A stretch of DNA of 50,820 nucleotides from CAZKCI01 sp964584165 (GCA_964584165.1 CAZOYW010000021.1:1-50820); one strand, 5' to 3'; positions 15,648 to 24,143 are shown, numbered from the stretch's first letter. Numbers and translations are program-made. Notes: generated by a model from the letters alone, not told the origin.

Positions 15648-18086
15648 CTACTTCTTATCGTCCCGGAGGACCGGGACCGAGCGGCAGGAGCCGGCGGGCG
15701 TTCGGGTGATCCAGTTGTCGATCGCGGGCTTCTTCTTCATCGCCCGCCAGACGTCCTCGAAGCGGATCGGCATGTGGGTGAGCTCGATCCCGAGCGCGTT
15801 CTTGAGGGCGTTGCCGAGCGCGGCGCAGACCGCGATCATCGAGTGCTCCCCCACCCCGCGCGCCCCGTAGGGGCCGTCGGTCTGGGGCGTCTCCACCACC
15901 ATCGACTCCACCTCCTCGGGCAGGTCCATCGCGGTGGGGATCTTGTTGTCGGTGAAGGAGGGGTTGAGGAGGCGGCCCTGGCGGTCGTAGATGTAGCCCT
16001 CGCACATCGCGGTGCCGAGCCCCTGGAGCATCCCCCCGATCGCCTGGCCCCGGACCGCCGCGGGGTTGATCGCCCGGCCGACGTCGAAGGCGGAGGCGAC
16101 CTTGATCACGTTGTACTCGCCGGTCTTCGGGTCGACCTCGACGATCAATCCATGGGCCCCGTAGGTCCAGTCCAGGGCGGGGAGCCCCTGGCCGGTCTCC
16201 TTGTTGAGATTGCTAAGCCCCTGGGCGATGTAGCGCCCGACCCCGACCAGGGGGCCGCCGATCGCGTTCCCGTCCGGGAAGGCATAGCCGACGGCGATCT
16301 CCTTGAAGGAAACGCTCTTCTCGGGGTCGTGGCGGATGAAGATCTTCTCGTCGTCGTGGTCGAGGTCGCAGGGCGCCGCCCGCAAGACCGCCCCGGCCAC
16401 CTCGTAGGCCCTCCCGATCAGGTCGTCGGCGGCGAGGATCCCCGCGTTCCCGGAGAGGAAGAGCCCCTTGGAGGCGACGGTCTGCCAGTCGTAGGGGTCG
16501 CGGTCGGTGTCGATCTCGAAGGCGATCTTGAGCTTGGAGAGGGGGAAGCGCAGCCGCTCGGCAATGATCTGGGCGACCGAGGTGTAGGTCCCGGCCCCGA
16601 TCTCGGTGAGCGAGAAGTTCGCGATCACGGTCCCGTCCTCGTTCATCTTGAGGATGACCACCGTGCCGGTGTAAGGGGGCATGGCCGGGGCCTTCTGGAG
16701 GGCGGCCACCGCCTTGCCGATCTTCATCCCGGTCCGCTTCTCCCGGGCCTTCTCGGCCGGGGTGAGCTTTCCATAGCCGATCGCCGCCGCCGCGGCGTTC
16801 AGGCACTTGGTCACCGACCCGGTGTGGACCTTGATCTTCTCCCCGGTCAGGGTGATCGATCCGGGCTTCAGGGCGTTGAGCAGGCGGAACTTCAGGGGGT
16901 CCATCCCGACCGCCCGGGCGACCAGGTCCATCTGCCGCTCCGCCCCCCAGGAGAACTCGACGTGGCCGAAGCCCCGGTAGGCGGTCCCGTAGGCCTTGTT
17001 GGTGTACATGCTGTAGGCGTCCACCCAGGCGTTCGGGATCTCGTAGGGGCCGGAGGCGGAGTAGCCGGAGGCGCGGGTGACGTTGACCGCATAGTCCGCG
17101 TAGGCGCCGGAGTCCCAGAACATCGTCATCTTCTGGGCGAGGATCTTCCCGTCCCTGGCCACGCCGGTCTTGATCCGGTAGGTGAGGCCGCTGCGGCAGG
17201 GCAGCAGGCTGAACTCCTCCTCCCGGGTGGCCTGGAGCTTGACCGGCCGGCCGGAGGCCTTGCGGGAGAGGCAGGCGACCAGGGGCTCCAAGCCGACCCC
17301 GGCTTTGCCCCCGAAGCCGCCGCCGACGTAGGGGATGTGCACCCGCACGTGGTGGCGGGGGAGCTTGAAAGCGTGGCAGAAGAGGTTGCGGACCGTGAAG
17401 GCGGACTGAGCCGAGGTCCAGATCGTGACCCGGTCTCCCGCCTGCCAGGCGGCGATGGCGATATGGGTCTCCATCGGGACGTGCTGGACGGAAGGATTGG
17501 TGTACTCCCGCTCCACGATCCAGTGCGAGCGCCGGAAAGCCGCCTCCACGTCTCCCTTGCGGAGCTTGGTGTGGTTGGCGATGTTCGTCCCCGGGACAGG
17601 CGTAAAGACGGCCCGGACGAACTCGTAGTCGCCGAGATCCGGGTGGACCAGCGGGGCGTCCTTGCGGAAGGCCTCCACCGGGTCGAGGACGGGGGGGAGG
17701 ACCTCGTATTCGACCGTGATCAGATCAACCGCTTGGCGGGCGATGAGGAGGGTGTCGGCCGCCACCGCCGCCACCGCCTCTCCGTAATGGCGGACCACGC
17801 CGCGGGCGAGGATGTACTTGTCGACGACGTAGAGGCCGATCCGGTAGGAGAGCTCGTCCCCGGTCAGGATGGCGCGCACACCGGGAAGCTTCGCCGCCCG
17901 CGAGGTGTCGATCTTGAGGATCCTAGCCCGGGCGTGGGGTGAGCGCTTCACCGCGGCGGAGAGCATCCCCGGGAGGCGGAGGTCGCCGGTGTAGAGGGCC
18001 TCCCCGGTCAGCTTCTCGCTGGCGTCGATCCGGGGGACGCCGTGGCCGACCACGGCGAGGTCGCGCGGGTCGAGGTTCTCAAACAT
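15648..18086 (-). CDS. Molybdenum hydroxylase, large molybdopterin subunit (xanthine dehydrogenase family)
   Basis: An 812-residue catalytic subunit of a molybdenum-cofactor hydroxylase that inserts water-derived oxygen into an aromatic or aldehyde carbon. Visible: N-terminal Ald_Xan_dh domain (GHGVPRIDASEKLTGEALYTGD), Mo-binding motifs GGGFGGK and AYRGFG, and catalytic Glu in GARGVGEHS near the C-terminus. It lacks the AYRCSFR loop of form I CO dehydrogenase, so it is not CoxL; the substrate is unknown. The start overlaps the 2Fe-2S subunit stop by 8 nt, giving the order FAD, 2Fe-2S, Mo. No cofactor-insertion (XdhC-like) gene is within the window. Confidence 0.92.
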   Translation of the reverse strand: MFENLDPRDLAVVGHGVPRIDASEKLTGEALYTGDLRLPGMLSAAVKRSPHARARILKIDTSRAAKLPGVRAILTGDELSYRIGLYVVDKYILARGVVRHYGEAVAAVAADTLLIARQAVDLITVEYEVLPPVLDPVEAFRKDAPLVHPDLGDYEFVRAVFTPVPGTNIANHTKLRKGDVEAAFRRSHWIVEREYTNPSVQHVPMETHIAIAAWQAGDRVTIWTSAQSAFTVRNLFCHAFKLPRHHVRVHIPYVGGGFGGKAGVGLEPLVACLSRKASGRPVKLQATREEEFSLLPCRSGLTYRIKTGVARDGKILAQKMTMFWDSGAYADYAVNVTRASGYSASGPYEIPNAWVDAYSMYTNKAYGTAYRGFGHVEFSWGAERQMDLVARAVGMDPLKFRLLNALKPGSITLTGEKIKVHTGSVTKCLNAAAAAIGYGKLTPAEKAREKRTGMKIGKAVAALQKAPAMPPYTGTVVILKMNEDGTVIANFSLTEIGAGTYTSVAQIIAERLRFPLSKLKIAFEIDTDRDPYDWQTVASKGLFLSGNAGILAADDLIGRAYEVAGAVLRAAPCDLDHDDEKIFIRHDPEKSVSFKEIAVGYAFPDGNAIGGPLVGVGRYIAQGLSNLNKETGQGLPALDWTYGAHGLIVEVDPKTGEYNVIKVASAFDVGRAINPAAVRGQAIGGMLQGLGTAMCEGYIYDRQGRLLNPSFTDNKIPTAMDLPEEVESMVVETPQTDGPYGARGVGEHSMIAVCAALGNALKNALGIELTHMPIRFEDVWRAMKKKPAIDNWITRTPAGSCRSVPVLRDDKK

Positions 18087-18567
18087 GGCGGAGTTCCCCC
18101 GGTCGCTTGAGCTGTCCGGTGACGTCCTGGACGGCTTCGATGATCTGCTGGTACCCCGTGCAGCGGCAGAAGTTCCCCTCGATCGCCCGGCGAATCTCCT
18201 CCTCCGAGGGCTTGGGGTTTTTGCGAAGAAGCTGGCGGAGCGACATCAGCATCCCCGGGGTGCAGAAGCCGCACTGGACGGCGTGGTGGCGGTCGAAGGC
18301 CTTCTGGAGGGGGGAGAGCTTCCCGTCCTTCGCCTCGCCCTCCACCGTCTCCACCTCCGCCCCGTCCGCCTCGGCGGCGAGGACCAGGCAGGAGTTAACC
18401 GTGCGGCCGTTCAGGATGACGGTGCAGGCCCCGCACTCCCCCGCCCCGCAGCCCTCCTTGGTCCCGGTGAGACCGAGGTCGTCGCGGAGGAAGCGCAGGA
18501 GCGTCTTGTGCTCGTCCGTCTCCCGGACGTAGATCTGGCCGTTGACCTTGAGCTGGATGCGTATCAT
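18079..18567 (-). CDS. Molybdenum hydroxylase, 2Fe-2S subunit
   Basis: A 162-residue electron-transfer subunit with two clusters. The plant-ferredoxin-like half has GCGAGECGACTV plus a later Cys (NSCLVL), and the helical half has CGFCTPGML and CRCTGYQQ. I start at ATG 18567 (MIRIQLKVNG, with GGGGAAG upstream). The frame is open further to 18624, but those 19 codons read through a REP-like repeat and match nothing in the family. It relays electrons from the Mo subunit to the FAD subunit (known). It overlaps the Mo subunit gene by 8 nt. Confidence 0.93.
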   Translation of the reverse strand: MIRIQLKVNGQIYVRETDEHKTLLRFLRDDLGLTGTKEGCGAGECGACTVILNGRTVNSCLVLAAEADGAEVETVEGEAKDGKLSPLQKAFDRHHAVQCGFCTPGMLMSLRQLLRKNPKPSEEEIRRAIEGNFCRCTGYQQIIEAVQDVTGQLKRPGELRHV

Positions 18568-18606
18568 CAGATTCTTCCCCGTCAAAACACACGCTTGTAC
18601 GCGCAT

Positions 18607-18663
18607 TGTGGGAGCGACATTCATGTCGCGATCCGCGATCGGGGCAGGAATGCCCCTCCCACA
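18607..18663. repeat. REP-like cruciform element, copy 1 (inside operon)
   Basis: Outer stem TGTGGGAG/CTCCCACA encloses three hairpins: GCGACAT-TC-ATGTCGC, GATC-CGC-GATC, GGGGCA-GGAA-TGCCCC. A longer relative lies at 21532-21636 and a half-copy at 50735. It sits between the FAD and 2Fe-2S subunit genes of one operon, where it could affect mRNA processing. Confidence 0.85.
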
Positions 18664-18678
18664 GGATGCAAACTATAA

Positions 18679-19491
18679 CTATTTTTCCGCCAGCAGCCTC
18701 TTGATGAAGACCCCCACCATGAACTCCCGGTATTCCCTCGTGCAGCGGACGTCGTCGATCGGCTTGATCGCCCGCAGGGCCTCCCGGCAGACCTTCTCCG
18801 CCGGGGCGGAGGCGGCAAGCTCCGGGAGGAGGACGGGCGTGGGGGCGGACGATCCGATCGCGACCCTCAAGACCTTCCCCCGGCGAACCAGGGCCACCGA
18901 GACGATCCCGAGGTCGTGCCCCTTGATCCGCTTCAATTTCAGGAAGCCGCCTCGCCAGCCCGCCATCTCCGCCGGGATGAGGATCCGCTCCATCAGTTCG
19001 CCGGGCCTCAGGACCGTCTTCTTCACGCCGGTGAAGAACTCCGAGAGCTTGACCTCCCGGACGCCGGAGGTCGAGGCGAGGATGGCGCAAGCCTTGAGGC
19101 AGAGGAGCGGCGGGGCCATGTCGGCGCAGGGGGAGGCGTTGACGATATTGCCAATGACGGTGGCGCGGTTCCGGAGTTGGACCGAGGCGAGCTCGGAGGC
19201 GGCCGCGGCCAGGACGGGGTATTTGCGGACGACGAGCGGATCCTCCAGAAGGGCATTGATCGTCACCGCCGGGCCGATCGAGAGGCCGGACTTCTGGTCG
19301 AAGTCAAGGCGGTCGAAGCCGTTGACCTTCTTGATGTCGATGACGAGGGAGGGGCGGGAAGAGCCGTCCCGGATGCCGACCAGAAGGTCGGTCCCGCCGG
19401 CCATGATCCTCGACTCCCCGGCGGTTTCGGCGAGCAGGCGGAGTAGCTCTTCGCGCGCGCGGGGGGCCCGGTAGGAGAATTCGGCGAGCAT
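18679..19491 (-). CDS. Molybdenum hydroxylase, FAD-binding subunit
   Basis: A 270-residue flavoprotein of the CoxM/XdhB type and the first gene of the operon. FAD motifs MAGGTDLLVG (~31-40) and TVIGNIVNASPCAD (~112-125) are clear, and the C-terminal CO_deh_flav_C-like region (FLKLKRIKGHDLGIVSVAL) is present. It takes electrons from the 2Fe-2S subunit and passes them to NAD or another acceptor (known). ATG 19491. It is separated from the next subunit gene by 111 bp that hold a REP-like repeat, which is unusual for this operon type. Confidence 0.92.
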   Translation of the reverse strand: MLAEFSYRAPRAREELLRLLAETAGESRIMAGGTDLLVGIRDGSSRPSLVIDIKKVNGFDRLDFDQKSGLSIGPAVTINALLEDPLVVRKYPVLAAAASELASVQLRNRATVIGNIVNASPCADMAPPLLCLKACAILASTSGVREVKLSEFFTGVKKTVLRPGELMERILIPAEMAGWRGGFLKLKRIKGHDLGIVSVALVRRGKVLRVAIGSSAPTPVLLPELAASAPAEKVCREALRAIKPIDDVRCTREYREFMVGVFIKRLLAEK

Positions 19492-19598
19492 GGCTTTTCG
19501 GGTTCCGGAGTGTCGGAGATTTTTCTACCATCCCGCCCGCGTCACTGTCAACCCCGAATCAACTCAGGCCACCATCAGCATTTTTATGACGGCGACGG

Positions 19599-19629
19599 TT
19601 TTCTGCCGCTTCCGTAAAGCGGCAGAAAA
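19599..19629 (-). terminator. Hairpin terminator of the Ser/Thr kinase gene
   Basis: Arms TTTTCTGCCGCTT (19599-19611) and AAGCGGCAGAAAA (19617-19629) with a 5-nt loop, 13 perfect pairs, about 20 bp past the kinase stop codon. The outer A/T pairs provide the U-tract on either strand. Confidence 0.75.
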
Positions 19630-19649
19630 GGGGAAACGGAGCGGAGCGG

Positions 19650-21398
19650 TCAGAGGGACTCCAGCTTTTTCTCCGCCTCATGGGCTTCCCGCCCGGTCGG
19701 ATGGGTGGAGAGGAACTTCCGGTACAGCTCCCGCGCCGTCTTCGTCTCGCCCAGGGCCTCGTAGTTCACCGCCAGGTAGTAATCGATTGGGAAGGTGGTC
19801 GCCGGGTAGCGCTCCCGGAGCGCCTGCAGGGCCTCGTTCGACTTCCGGGGCTGGTTCATCCGCTCCGGGCCGTAGAGCCGGCTGAGCTCGATCAGCGCCC
19901 CCGCCGCCTCGGGGGAGCGCGGGTAGTCGCGGACGAGCCGCTCCAGGGACGCGGCCGCCGCTCGGGCGGAGGCGGGATCGGAGGAGGAGAAGATCTTCTC
20001 AACGAAGCTGGCGTCGGGGTCCTTCTGGAGGAGGGCGAGCTGGAAAAGCGCTTTGGGGGCGAAGACGGACCGGGGATAGCCGTCGGCGACCTTCTGCAAG
20101 GAGGCGATCGCCTTCTCCCGGTCCCGCAGGCGGTGGAGGGAGATCATGGCCGCCTGGTAGGCGGCCTCGGGGGCGCGGTCGCCCTCCGGGCAGACCGAGA
20201 GGGCGCGGAGGTAATCCGTGACCGCCCGCTCGTGGTCCCCCATTCCCTCCCGGATCCGGGCCGAGCGGAAGAGCGCCTCGGCGGCCAGGGGCGTTTCCGG
20301 ATTCTCCGCCGCGATCCGCTCCAGCTCCCCGAGCGCCGGCGCGGATTGGCCGTCCCGGGCCAGGCGCTCGGCGGCGGAGAGCTTCTTCTCGATCGCCGAG
20401 GACTTATCCCCCGTCGGGAGGAGGGGGAGCGGGCCCTTCCCGGGCGCGCGGAGGAGGAGCCAGAGAACGAGAGCGAGCGCGAGCGCGAGCGCCGGAAGCA
20501 GCCACCCGGGCCGGCGGCGGCGGGCGGAGGCGGAGTCGCGGGGGGAGCGGAGGCGGGAGAGGCGGGAGAAAGCGGAGCGGATCTCATCCTTGAGCGGTAC
20601 CTCGCGGGGGCGCTCCGCGGCGAGATCCCGGAGGAGCTCTTGGGCCGTGGCATAGCGCTCCTCCGGCCGGGTCCGGAGGCATTTGACGACGATCCCGTCG
20701 ATCCGGGGGGAGATCCGCCGGTCCCGGTGGCTGGGGAGGCGGAAGCTGCCAAGGGGGAGTTCCCCGGTCAGCATCTGGTAGAAGACGACCCCGAGGGCAT
20801 AGATGTCGGAGCGGCGGTCCGCCGTCCCGGCGTCGCGGCGCTGCTCCGGGGACATGTAGTTCAGCGTCCCCAGCGACTGCTGGGACTCTGTGATCGTGCT
20901 GTCCCCTCCCCCGGAGGCGAGGCGGGCGATCCCGAAGTCGGCGAGCTTGGCGACCTGGCGGGCGCGGTCGAGGAGGATGTTCGACGGCTTGAGGTCGCGG
21001 TGGACCACGCCCCGGGCGTGGGCGTAGTCGAGCGCCCGGGCGATCTGGCAGACGATCTCCACCGCCTCGCCGGAGGGGAGCTTCCCCGTCTTCAGGAGAT
21101 CCTCCAGGGAAGGCCCGTCCATGAACTCCATGACGAAGTAGTAGAGCCCCTTCTCCTCCCCCCGGTCGATGATCTGGATGATGTGGGGGTGGTTGAGGGT
21201 GGCGATGGCGGCCGACTCGCGGAGGAAGCGGGCGACCAGCTCGGGATCGGAGGAAAAGCCGCGGGGGAGGACCTTGATCGCGACCGTGCGGTTCAGCGAA
21301 GGCTGGAGGCCCTTGTAGACCGTCCCCATCCCGCCGCTCCCGATCTCGGCGAGGATCCGGTAGCGGCCGAGGGAGACGAGTTTTTCCGGGGGGGACAT
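19650..21398 (-). CDS. Hanks-type Ser/Thr protein kinase with transmembrane segment and TPR-like C-terminal domain
   Basis: A 582-residue PASTA-less receptor kinase. The kinase domain (~12-270) has the Gly loop IGSGGMGTVYKG, K42 (AIKVL), HRDLKPSN (catalytic D135), DFG (154-156) and MSPEQR. A basic/Pro linker is followed by one transmembrane helix (~295-315) and about 260 residues of helical TPR/BamD-like repeats that should face the periplasm (e.g. ALFRSARIREGMGDHERAV). All catalytic residues are intact. Its neighbour on the same strand is a channel with an FHA domain, the natural reader of phosphothreonine, suggesting a kinase-substrate pair (inferred). ATG 21398 lacks a good ribosome site, so the start is less certain. 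Confidence 0.9.
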   Translation of the reverse strand: MSPPEKLVSLGRYRILAEIGSGGMGTVYKGLQPSLNRTVAIKVLPRGFSSDPELVARFLRESAAIATLNHPHIIQIIDRGEEKGLYYFVMEFMDGPSLEDLLKTGKLPSGEAVEIVCQIARALDYAHARGVVHRDLKPSNILLDRARQVAKLADFGIARLASGGGDSTITESQQSLGTLNYMSPEQRRDAGTADRRSDIYALGVVFYQMLTGELPLGSFRLPSHRDRRISPRIDGIVVKCLRTRPEERYATAQELLRDLAAERPREVPLKDEIRSAFSRLSRLRSPRDSASARRRRPGWLLPALALALALVLWLLLRAPGKGPLPLLPTGDKSSAIEKKLSAAERLARDGQSAPALGELERIAAENPETPLAAEALFRSARIREGMGDHERAVTDYLRALSVCPEGDRAPEAAYQAAMISLHRLRDREKAIASLQKVADGYPRSVFAPKALFQLALLQKDPDASFVEKIFSSSDPASARAAAASLERLVRDYPRSPEAAGALIELSRLYGPERMNQPRKSNEALQALRERYPATTFPIDYYLAVNYEALGETKTARELYRKFLSTHPTGREAHEAEKKLESL

Positions 21399-21430
21399 GG
21401 GCGGTCAATCGCGGACGGCTTAATTTATTT

Positions 21431-21452
21431 AACCGCGAATCTTCGCGAATGG
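21431..21452. repeat. CGCGAAT repeat
   Basis: AACCGCGAATCTTCGCGAAT followed by GG; the same motif recurs at 50704-50734. In both places it is followed by a TGTGGGAG element, at once at 50735 and after 80 bp here. Confidence 0.5.
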
Positions 21453-21500
21453 CTCGGCGGGCCGGGCTGATGGCGTCCGCAAATTTTCACGACTGGACCG

Positions 21501-21528
21501 ACTGATCACTGATAACTGATCACTATTT
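21501..21528. repeat. Heptanucleotide ACTGATC array
   Basis: Four 7-bp units: ACTGATC, ACTGATA, ACTGATC, ACTATTT. They are the reverse complement of the GTGATCA/GATCAGT family at 38524-38586. The array directly precedes a REP-like element. Confidence 0.75.
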
Positions 21529-21531
21529 TTC

Positions 21532-21636
21532 TGTGGGAGCGACATTCCTGTCGCGATCCGAGCCGGCCGGGATCGGGTCCCCGATTTCTATCTGGATCCA
21601 ATAGTTATCGGGGCAGGCGAGGACGCCCCTCCCACA
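21532..21636. repeat. REP-like cruciform element, copy 2
   Basis: Same plan as 18607-18663: outer stem TGTGGGAG/CTCCCACA, an inner hairpin CGACA-TTCC-TGTCG, and a GGGGC/GCCCC hairpin near the far end, with a longer and less regular middle. It lies between the kinase gene and the channel gene. The 272-bp gap has no gene, only this stacked set of three repeat types. Confidence 0.8.
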
Positions 21637-21670
21637 ATATATTCGATGTCTCTCTTCGTGTCTCGTGGGG

Positions 21671-22927
21671 CTAGACTTCGAAGAGGAAGACGGCCGAGCC
21701 GATCCGGATCTCGTCCCCGGCGGAGAGCTTCTGCCGGCGGACCGGGGAACCGTTGACCAGCGTCCCCGATTTGCTCCCGAGGTCCTCGATCCAGACCCCG
21801 TCCGCGGCGGCGAGGAGGCGGGCGTGGCGCTTGGAGACCGCGGGCTCGGCGACGACCACGGCGTTCCCCTCTTCCCGCCCCAGGGAGAGCTCGCCGACGA
21901 GGGCGACCGTCCTCCCCGCGGTGGGCCCCGCGAGCGCGGTCAGGCGGGGGACAGAGGGCGCGGCGGCCCCCTCCGTCCGGAGGAGGACCTCCCGGACCGG
22001 GAAGGGGATCCTGAGGCCGGCCTGCTTGAGGGCGTCGTAGACCTCGATCCGGACGCGGCTCGCGGCGTCGGGGACCTTATCGTAATCGGGGAGCCAGTAG
22101 CGGAGCTCGTAAACGACGCTGCAGTCGGCGAAGTCCGAGACCAGGGCCTCGGGGGGAGGGTTCTCCAGGACCGCCTCCACCCGCCGCGCCGCCGCCTCGA
22201 GGACGGAGACGACAACCCGGGGCGCATGGGGATAGGCCACCCCCACCCGGACCGACTTGCGATGGAGCCGGGAGGGATGGCTGAAGTTGAGGACGACCTC
22301 CTTGGCGAGGACGCTGTTGGGGATGACCAGGAGGTTGTTGTCCCGCATCCTAAGGCGGGTGGAGCGCCAGGTGATCTCCGTGACCAATCCCTCCTTCCCC
22401 CCGATCGTCACCCAGTCGCCGATCCGCAGGGGCTTTTCGACGGCGAGCGCGATCCCGGAAAAGAAGTTGGAGAGGATGTCCTGGAGGGAGAGGCCGAGGA
22501 TGGCGGAGAAGACCGTGGAGCCGACCACCACGCCGGTCAGGGAGAGGGAAGGGTAGAAGATCTTTAAGACGACGAAGAAGGAGAAGGCGCAGACCACGAC
22601 CATGATCAGGTGGCGCAGCAGCGGCGGGACCACCGCCTCCTCGCGCTCCCCCTTCAGGCGGCTGAAGAGGAAGAAGAAGAGGACCCGGATGGCCGCCCAG
22701 ATCGCGACCGTCACCAGCATGAGCAGCAGGACCGTGGAAGAACCCTCGGGGAGGGGGACGGGGGTGCGGGGAGAGAGGAAAAGGAGCCCGGCGAGGAAGA
22801 GGAGGGTGAGCCCATAGGGGAGGAGGACCCGGAGGAGGCGGAGGGATCGGGAGAGGAAGGTGAGAACCGCGCCGGAGAGCGCCCAGAAACCCAGGGTGAG
22901 GAGGAAGGGAAGCCAGAACGAATTCAC
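21671..22927 (-). CDS. Mechanosensitive channel (MscS family) fused to a C-terminal FHA domain
   Basis: A 418-residue fusion. Residues ~1-130 hold four hydrophobic segments. The MscS pore helix and beta domain follow (~130-320: VVGSTVFSAILGLSLQDILSNFFSG split at LGLS, then KPLRIGDWV, VIPNSVLAKEVVLNFSHPS). A cytoplasmic FHA domain closes the protein (~340-418) with LGREEGN, SKRHARL and DLGSKSGTLVNG, that is, the conserved Gly-Arg, Ser-x-Arg-His and Asn-Gly residues. FHA domains bind phosphothreonine peptides (known), and a Ser/Thr kinase gene is the next gene on the same strand. Gating or clustering controlled by phosphorylation is therefore plausible (inferred). Start GTG 22927, weak ribosome site. 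I have not seen this fusion as a standard architecture. Confidence 0.9.
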   Translation of the reverse strand: MNSFWLPFLLTLGFWALSGAVLTFLSRSLRLLRVLLPYGLTLLFLAGLLFLSPRTPVPLPEGSSTVLLLMLVTVAIWAAIRVLFFFLFSRLKGEREEAVVPPLLRHLIMVVVCAFSFFVVLKIFYPSLSLTGVVVGSTVFSAILGLSLQDILSNFFSGIALAVEKPLRIGDWVTIGGKEGLVTEITWRSTRLRMRDNNLLVIPNSVLAKEVVLNFSHPSRLHRKSVRVGVAYPHAPRVVVSVLEAAARRVEAVLENPPPEALVSDFADCSVVYELRYWLPDYDKVPDAASRVRIEVYDALKQAGLRIPFPVREVLLRTEGAAAPSVPRLTALAGPTAGRTVALVGELSLGREEGNAVVVAEPAVSKRHARLLAAADGVWIEDLGSKSGTLVNGSPVRRQKLSAGDEIRIGSAVFLFEV

Positions 22928-22985
22928 GGGAAAAAGATTACGCCGGACGGAGGGAGGAGGGCAAGGAACAAAACGAAGGACGATC

Positions 22986-23013
22986 GCGCCGCCCCCGCCG
23001 GGCGGGGGCGACG
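22986..23013 (-). terminator. G+C-rich hairpin after the pseudo-receiver gene
   Basis: GCCCCCG and CGGGGGC arms around a short loop, extended by imperfect CGCC/GACG pairs, about 30 bp past the stop at 23045. There is no clean U-tract, so factor-independent termination is uncertain. Confidence 0.35.
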
Positions 23014-23044
23014 CATGGACGAATGACGAGGGAAGCGAGCGGCC

Positions 23045-23923
23045 TCAGCCGATGGTCTTGAAGCCGTCGAGCCAGAGCGGACCGGCCGCGGAGGCCGCCT
23101 TCTCCCGGAGGCTCTTCTCCAGCGCCGCGAGTAGGGAGCGGGCGATCTCGCCGGCGTCGGCGGAGGGGACGAGGTGGCCGTCGGCCCGCACGGTCTTCCC
23201 CCGCTCCGGCTCGTAAGGATGGGAGCGCGAGGAGAGGAGGAAGACGGGGATATGGCGGCAGCGGGCGTCGTACTTGAGGAGGAGGCAGAGGGTGTAGCCG
23301 TCCATCCCGGAGAGGGCGGTGTCGGCGATCACGCAGACCCGGTCTCCGGCCCGGGCGACGGGGAGGGCCGCCTCGGCGCGGGAGAAGCGGCGGACCTCGA
23401 AGCCGGCCGCCTTCAGGGCCCCCTCCAGGCGGCCGGGGATCTCCTCCTCCCCCCCGACGAGGAGGACGAGGGGGCGCGCGGAGGCCGGGCGGGGCGGGGG
23501 CGGGAGGCGCTGGGAATACTCCACGGAGAACTCGCTCCTCTCGGTTCGGGAGAGGAGACCGTCCACGACCTCGCGCAGGCGGAGAGGGTCGAAGGGCTTG
23601 GTGACGTAGGTCGCGGCGCCCACCTCCTCCGCCCTCAGGATGTCCTGGGCGAGGCGGCGGGCGCTGGCCATGACCACGGGGAGAGAGCGGAAACGGGGGT
23701 CGGACTTGAGGAGGCGGATGACCGTGAACCCGTCCATCCGGGGGAGGAGGGCCTCGACTACGACCAGGCCGGGGCGGCGGGAGCGGGCCAGGGCGAGCCC
23801 CTCCTCCCCGGTCGCGGCCCGGATGACCGTCCGGCCGCCCGGCAGGAGGGCGGCGGCGGTCGCGGCATCCGGGTCAATGACCAGGACGGTCTTGGGGGGC
23901 GGGGGGGCGGGGCTTTTATCCAC
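23045..23923 (-). CDS. Tandem pseudo-receiver protein (REC-REC, no output domain)
   Basis: A 292-residue protein of two receiver-like domains (~10-130 and ~150-280). In domain 1 the acidic pocket is kept (LVIDPDA) but the phospho-acceptor Asp is Glu57 (VVVEALLPRMDG). In domain 2 the acceptor position is Asp (D201, VIADTALSGMDG) but the acidic pair is replaced by Gly-Gly (LLVGGEEE). Neither domain therefore looks able to undergo the normal Asp-phosphorylation cycle. I start at GTG 23923 (AAGGAGCG upstream) rather than TTG 23953. It shares the strand with the channel and kinase genes but is 117 bp from the channel gene. A scaffold or constitutive signalling role is inferred. Confidence 0.82.
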   Translation of the reverse strand: MDKSPAPPPPKTVLVIDPDAATAAALLPGGRTVIRAATGEEGLALARSRRPGLVVVEALLPRMDGFTVIRLLKSDPRFRSLPVVMASARRLAQDILRAEEVGAATYVTKPFDPLRLREVVDGLLSRTERSEFSVEYSQRLPPPPRPASARPLVLLVGGEEEIPGRLEGALKAAGFEVRRFSRAEAALPVARAGDRVCVIADTALSGMDGYTLCLLLKYDARCRHIPVFLLSSRSHPYEPERGKTVRADGHLVPSADAGEIARSLLAALEKSLREKAASAAGPLWLDGFKTIG

Positions 23924-24143
23924 GGGAGGGCGCTCCTTCTCCAGGCGAGGCAAAGACCGGCGGCAGCATCAGCTCCGAGTATACCCCCGGCGACCGGGCG
24001 AAACAAGCCCGGCCGCGCCGCCATACCGTAGGCCGCTTCTGGGAAGCGGCGGCCTGGCCCGCCCGATCACACCCGCCCCGACATCCCTTAGCGAAAATTC
24101 AGCAGCATGGTCGGGGGACCGGGCCTCCAGGCGGCGGCGGAGG

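Noticed and set aside
15648..18567. Form I aerobic CO dehydrogenase (coxMSL)
   Set aside because: The subunit order fits, but the large subunit lacks the AYRCSFR active-site loop and has AYRGFG, typical of other molybdenum hydroxylases.
18568..18624. 19-residue extension of the 2Fe-2S subunit
   Set aside because: It is encoded by the REP-like repeat and absent from the family; MIRIQLKVNG at 18567 is the normal start.
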